The notes beneath the pieces are model-generated. The model made no database searches. It saw only the letters and a program-made list of their open reading frames with translations, and had not been told where the DNA came from. From contig CAKUAK010000072.1 in assembly GCA_934636325.1 (NCBI GenBank), forward strand, positions 1 through 7,809: a DNA stretch of 7,809 bases, read 5' to 3'. Shown piece after piece: positions 6,347-7,809 of the stretch; the first letter of the stretch is position 1; the number at the start of each line of letters is the position of its first letter. Origin of the DNA: an uncultured Eubacteriales bacterium. Lineage in GTDB: Bacteria; Bacillota; Clostridia; Oscillospirales; Butyricicoccaceae. Made by a program: the position numbers and the translations under genes.

Positions 6347-7762
6347 ATGAAGAACAAGCCCCTTATCCTGACCCTCGCCGCCCTCGTTCTTCTGGCCGGT
6401 ATATACGGCGTGATGACCCTGACCCAGAAGGAGCCGGAGGAAAAGGACGAGACGGTCACCGGCGGCCAGTATGTCCTGAGTGATATCGACCCTATGACCA
6501 TCATGTCCCTCAAATATACCATGAACGGCGTCGATTTCGACTTCAAGTATACTGTCAACGGCTGGCTGGTCCGCGGCAACGAGGATTACCCCCTCGATCA
6601 GTCCCTTATCGAGACGATGGTCAATTCCCTCTGTGCCGTCACCTCCGACCGCCTGCTGACCAGCGACCCTTCGAGCTTTACCGATTACGGCCTCGACCCG
6701 GCCTCCATCCATGTCGAGATGGAGGATTCCGGAGGCGTCAAATACGCCTATAACATCGGCGATAAGAACCCGACGACCAGCAAGTTCTATTTCAATGTTG
6801 ACGGCTCTGACGACCTATACACCGTCCCGACCCTGATCGGTCGCTCCTTCGCCAACTATCCGACGCTGGCATCGCTGCTCAAGCTGCCCTCCTTCCCGGC
6901 GGCCTCGATGTCGACCACATCCCTTGTCACCATCACCCGCGGCGAAAAGACGACCGAGATCGTCCATATGCCCGACGGCGACGACAGCTGCTATTCCAGC
7001 GATTACAAATGGTTCCTGCGCTCGGGCTCTGACCTGCTGCCCCTTTCTGAGGACAGCCTTTCCAACTTCCTGTCGGTGCTGTCCGGCCTCGGCTTCCAGG
7101 AGGGCGCCGATTTCTCCGATGACCCGGCTGTGCTGGCCAAATACGGCCTTAACGATGACTATTATACGGTCAGCATAAGCTATGAAAGCGCCAGCCGCGG
7201 CGAAGTGACCGACACCTTCTATCTCGGCGAGGGCGAGGACGGCAAGACCTACGGACGGCTGGCGGATTCCAATGTCATAGGCACCATCATAAACAAGTTC
7301 GATTTCTTCGGCTTCGATTACGAGACCTATAAAGCAGATGACCTTTTCAAGATGCCGATCGATTCGGTCGACCAGATGACCGTCCTGCTCAACGACAGCC
7401 GATATGTCATAAAGCTCGACCGCACTACATCGACCGACAGCGAGGGCAAGGAAACGACCGTGACAGACTATACTCTTAACGGTGACGGCGAGGTCAGCGG
7501 CGACGCCATAGTCTCCTTCTTCAATACCCTGCGGGATATCGTTCCTGAGGGCAACGCCCCCGTCGGGCCGTCGTCGGCCACACCGGCGCTGGAGATAGCC
7601 TTCAAGCGCAATACGGCGGCCTTCACCGATATGACCTTCCGCATGTGGGAATATGACAGCAGCTTCTATCTCACCGAGTTCAACGGCGAGACCAAGCTCA
7701 TAAACAAGAGGGACGCCGAGGAACTCATCCAGTCCTTCATGAATATCATCGCCATAGAGTAA
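6347..7762 (+). CDS. DUF4340 domain protein of the Gld-type exporter operon
   Basis: This is a membrane-anchored extracytoplasmic protein of unknown function, commonly encoded after GldG-type genes. The 471-residue product has a short N-terminal hydrophobic segment (4-23, preceded by MKNK), which may be an anchor or an uncleaved signal; no lipobox cysteine is present. The rest is acidic and rich in Asp, Ser, Thr and Tyr, and appears to hold three degenerate repeats: about 49-160 (NGWLVRGNEDYPLD, then YGLDP, then IGDKNP), 191-312 (KWFLRSGSDLLPLS, then KYGLND, then LGEGED) and a weaker 341-466 (YTLNGDGEVSG, then FYLTEFNGETKLI). The start is set by GGAGG (6332-6336) ten bases before the ATG, with one base between it and the gldG-like stop. 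It is the last gene before the palindromic terminator. The family call is fairly sure; the role is inferred only from context. Confidence 0.86.
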   Translation: MKNKPLILTLAALVLLAGIYGVMTLTQKEPEEKDETVTGGQYVLSDIDPMTIMSLKYTMNGVDFDFKYTVNGWLVRGNEDYPLDQSLIETMVNSLCAVTSDRLLTSDPSSFTDYGLDPASIHVEMEDSGGVKYAYNIGDKNPTTSKFYFNVDGSDDLYTVPTLIGRSFANYPTLASLLKLPSFPAASMSTTSLVTITRGEKTTEIVHMPDGDDSCYSSDYKWFLRSGSDLLPLSEDSLSNFLSVLSGLGFQEGADFSDDPAVLAKYGLNDDYYTVSISYESASRGEVTDTFYLGEGEDGKTYGRLADSNVIGTIINKFDFFGFDYETYKADDLFKMPIDSVDQMTVLLNDSRYVIKLDRTTSTDSEGKETTVTDYTLNGDGEVSGDAIVSFFNTLRDIVPEGNAPVGPSSATPALEIAFKRNTAAFTDMTFRMWEYDSSFYLTEFNGETKLINKRDAEELIQSFMNIIAIE

Positions 7763-7773
7763 ATACCAATATA

Positions 7774-7809
7774 ACAAAAGCCCGCGGTCATATGACCGCG
7801 GGCTTTTGT
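7774..7809. terminator. perfect 36-bp palindrome, probable bidirectional terminator
   Basis: Bases 7774-7791 are the exact reverse complement of 7792-7809. As RNA this gives a GC-rich stem (GCCCGCGGTC with GACCGCGGGC) flanked by an A-run and a T-run (CTTTTGT), so it can terminate from either side. It begins 11 bases after the stop of the DUF4340 gene. The window ends at the last base of the palindrome, so the symmetry could extend further. The two-way design suggests a convergent gene to the right. Confidence 0.85.

Overview
The window is GC-rich bacterial DNA with tightly packed genes, all on the + strand. It looks like chromosomal housekeeping sequence from a Gram-positive bacterium of the Bacillota, probably a GC-rich member of the Clostridia (the phylum is fairly secure, anything finer is a guess). 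The signs are strong AAGGAGG-type ribosome binding sites, a Bacillus-type SOS box (13 of 14 positions fit CGAACRNRYGTTYG) before lexA, a UUG start codon behind a near-consensus binding site, and hairpin-plus-T-run terminators. No mobile element, CRISPR array, tRNA or rRNA was seen, and no stretch over 300 bases lacks a gene.

Layout. Bases 1-128 hold the tail of an upstream intergenic region: a small hairpin (67-82) and a + strand terminator (85-110) for a gene outside the window. An SOS box (129-142) overlaps a well-formed promoter (140-168) that drives lexA (240-833), the SOS repressor. recG (823-2874), the branch-migrating DNA helicase, starts inside the end of lexA with an 11-base overlap and no ribosome binding site of its own, so the two form a translationally coupled unit that LexA itself should repress. 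This unit ends at a terminator hairpin (2901-2943).

A second transcription unit starts within that terminator: its -35 box lies in the hairpin loop and its -10 box in the T-run. Its transcript should begin with a GC-rich hairpin (2955-2988). Four genes follow with overlaps or gaps of 1-13 bases: an ABC ATPase with an acidic repeated tail (3017-4048), an ABC-2 permease (4032-4895), a GldG-type membrane-anchored auxiliary protein (4909-6345) and a DUF4340 protein (6347-7762). This is the GldA-GldF-GldG-DUF4340 arrangement. In Bacteroidota, GldA/F/G are needed for gliding; in other phyla the same cassette is widespread and its substrate is unknown. A perfect 36-bp palindrome (7774-7809) closes the unit as a probable bidirectional terminator.

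The SOS/repair pair and the exporter cassette appear to be independent units that are only neighbours. No wholly new system was found. The points most worth checking are the likely SOS control of recG, the promoter nested in the terminator with its leader hairpin, the acidic tandem repeat that carries the permease ribosome binding site, the threefold repeat inside the DUF4340 protein, and heavy use of the Ile codon ATA despite high GC.
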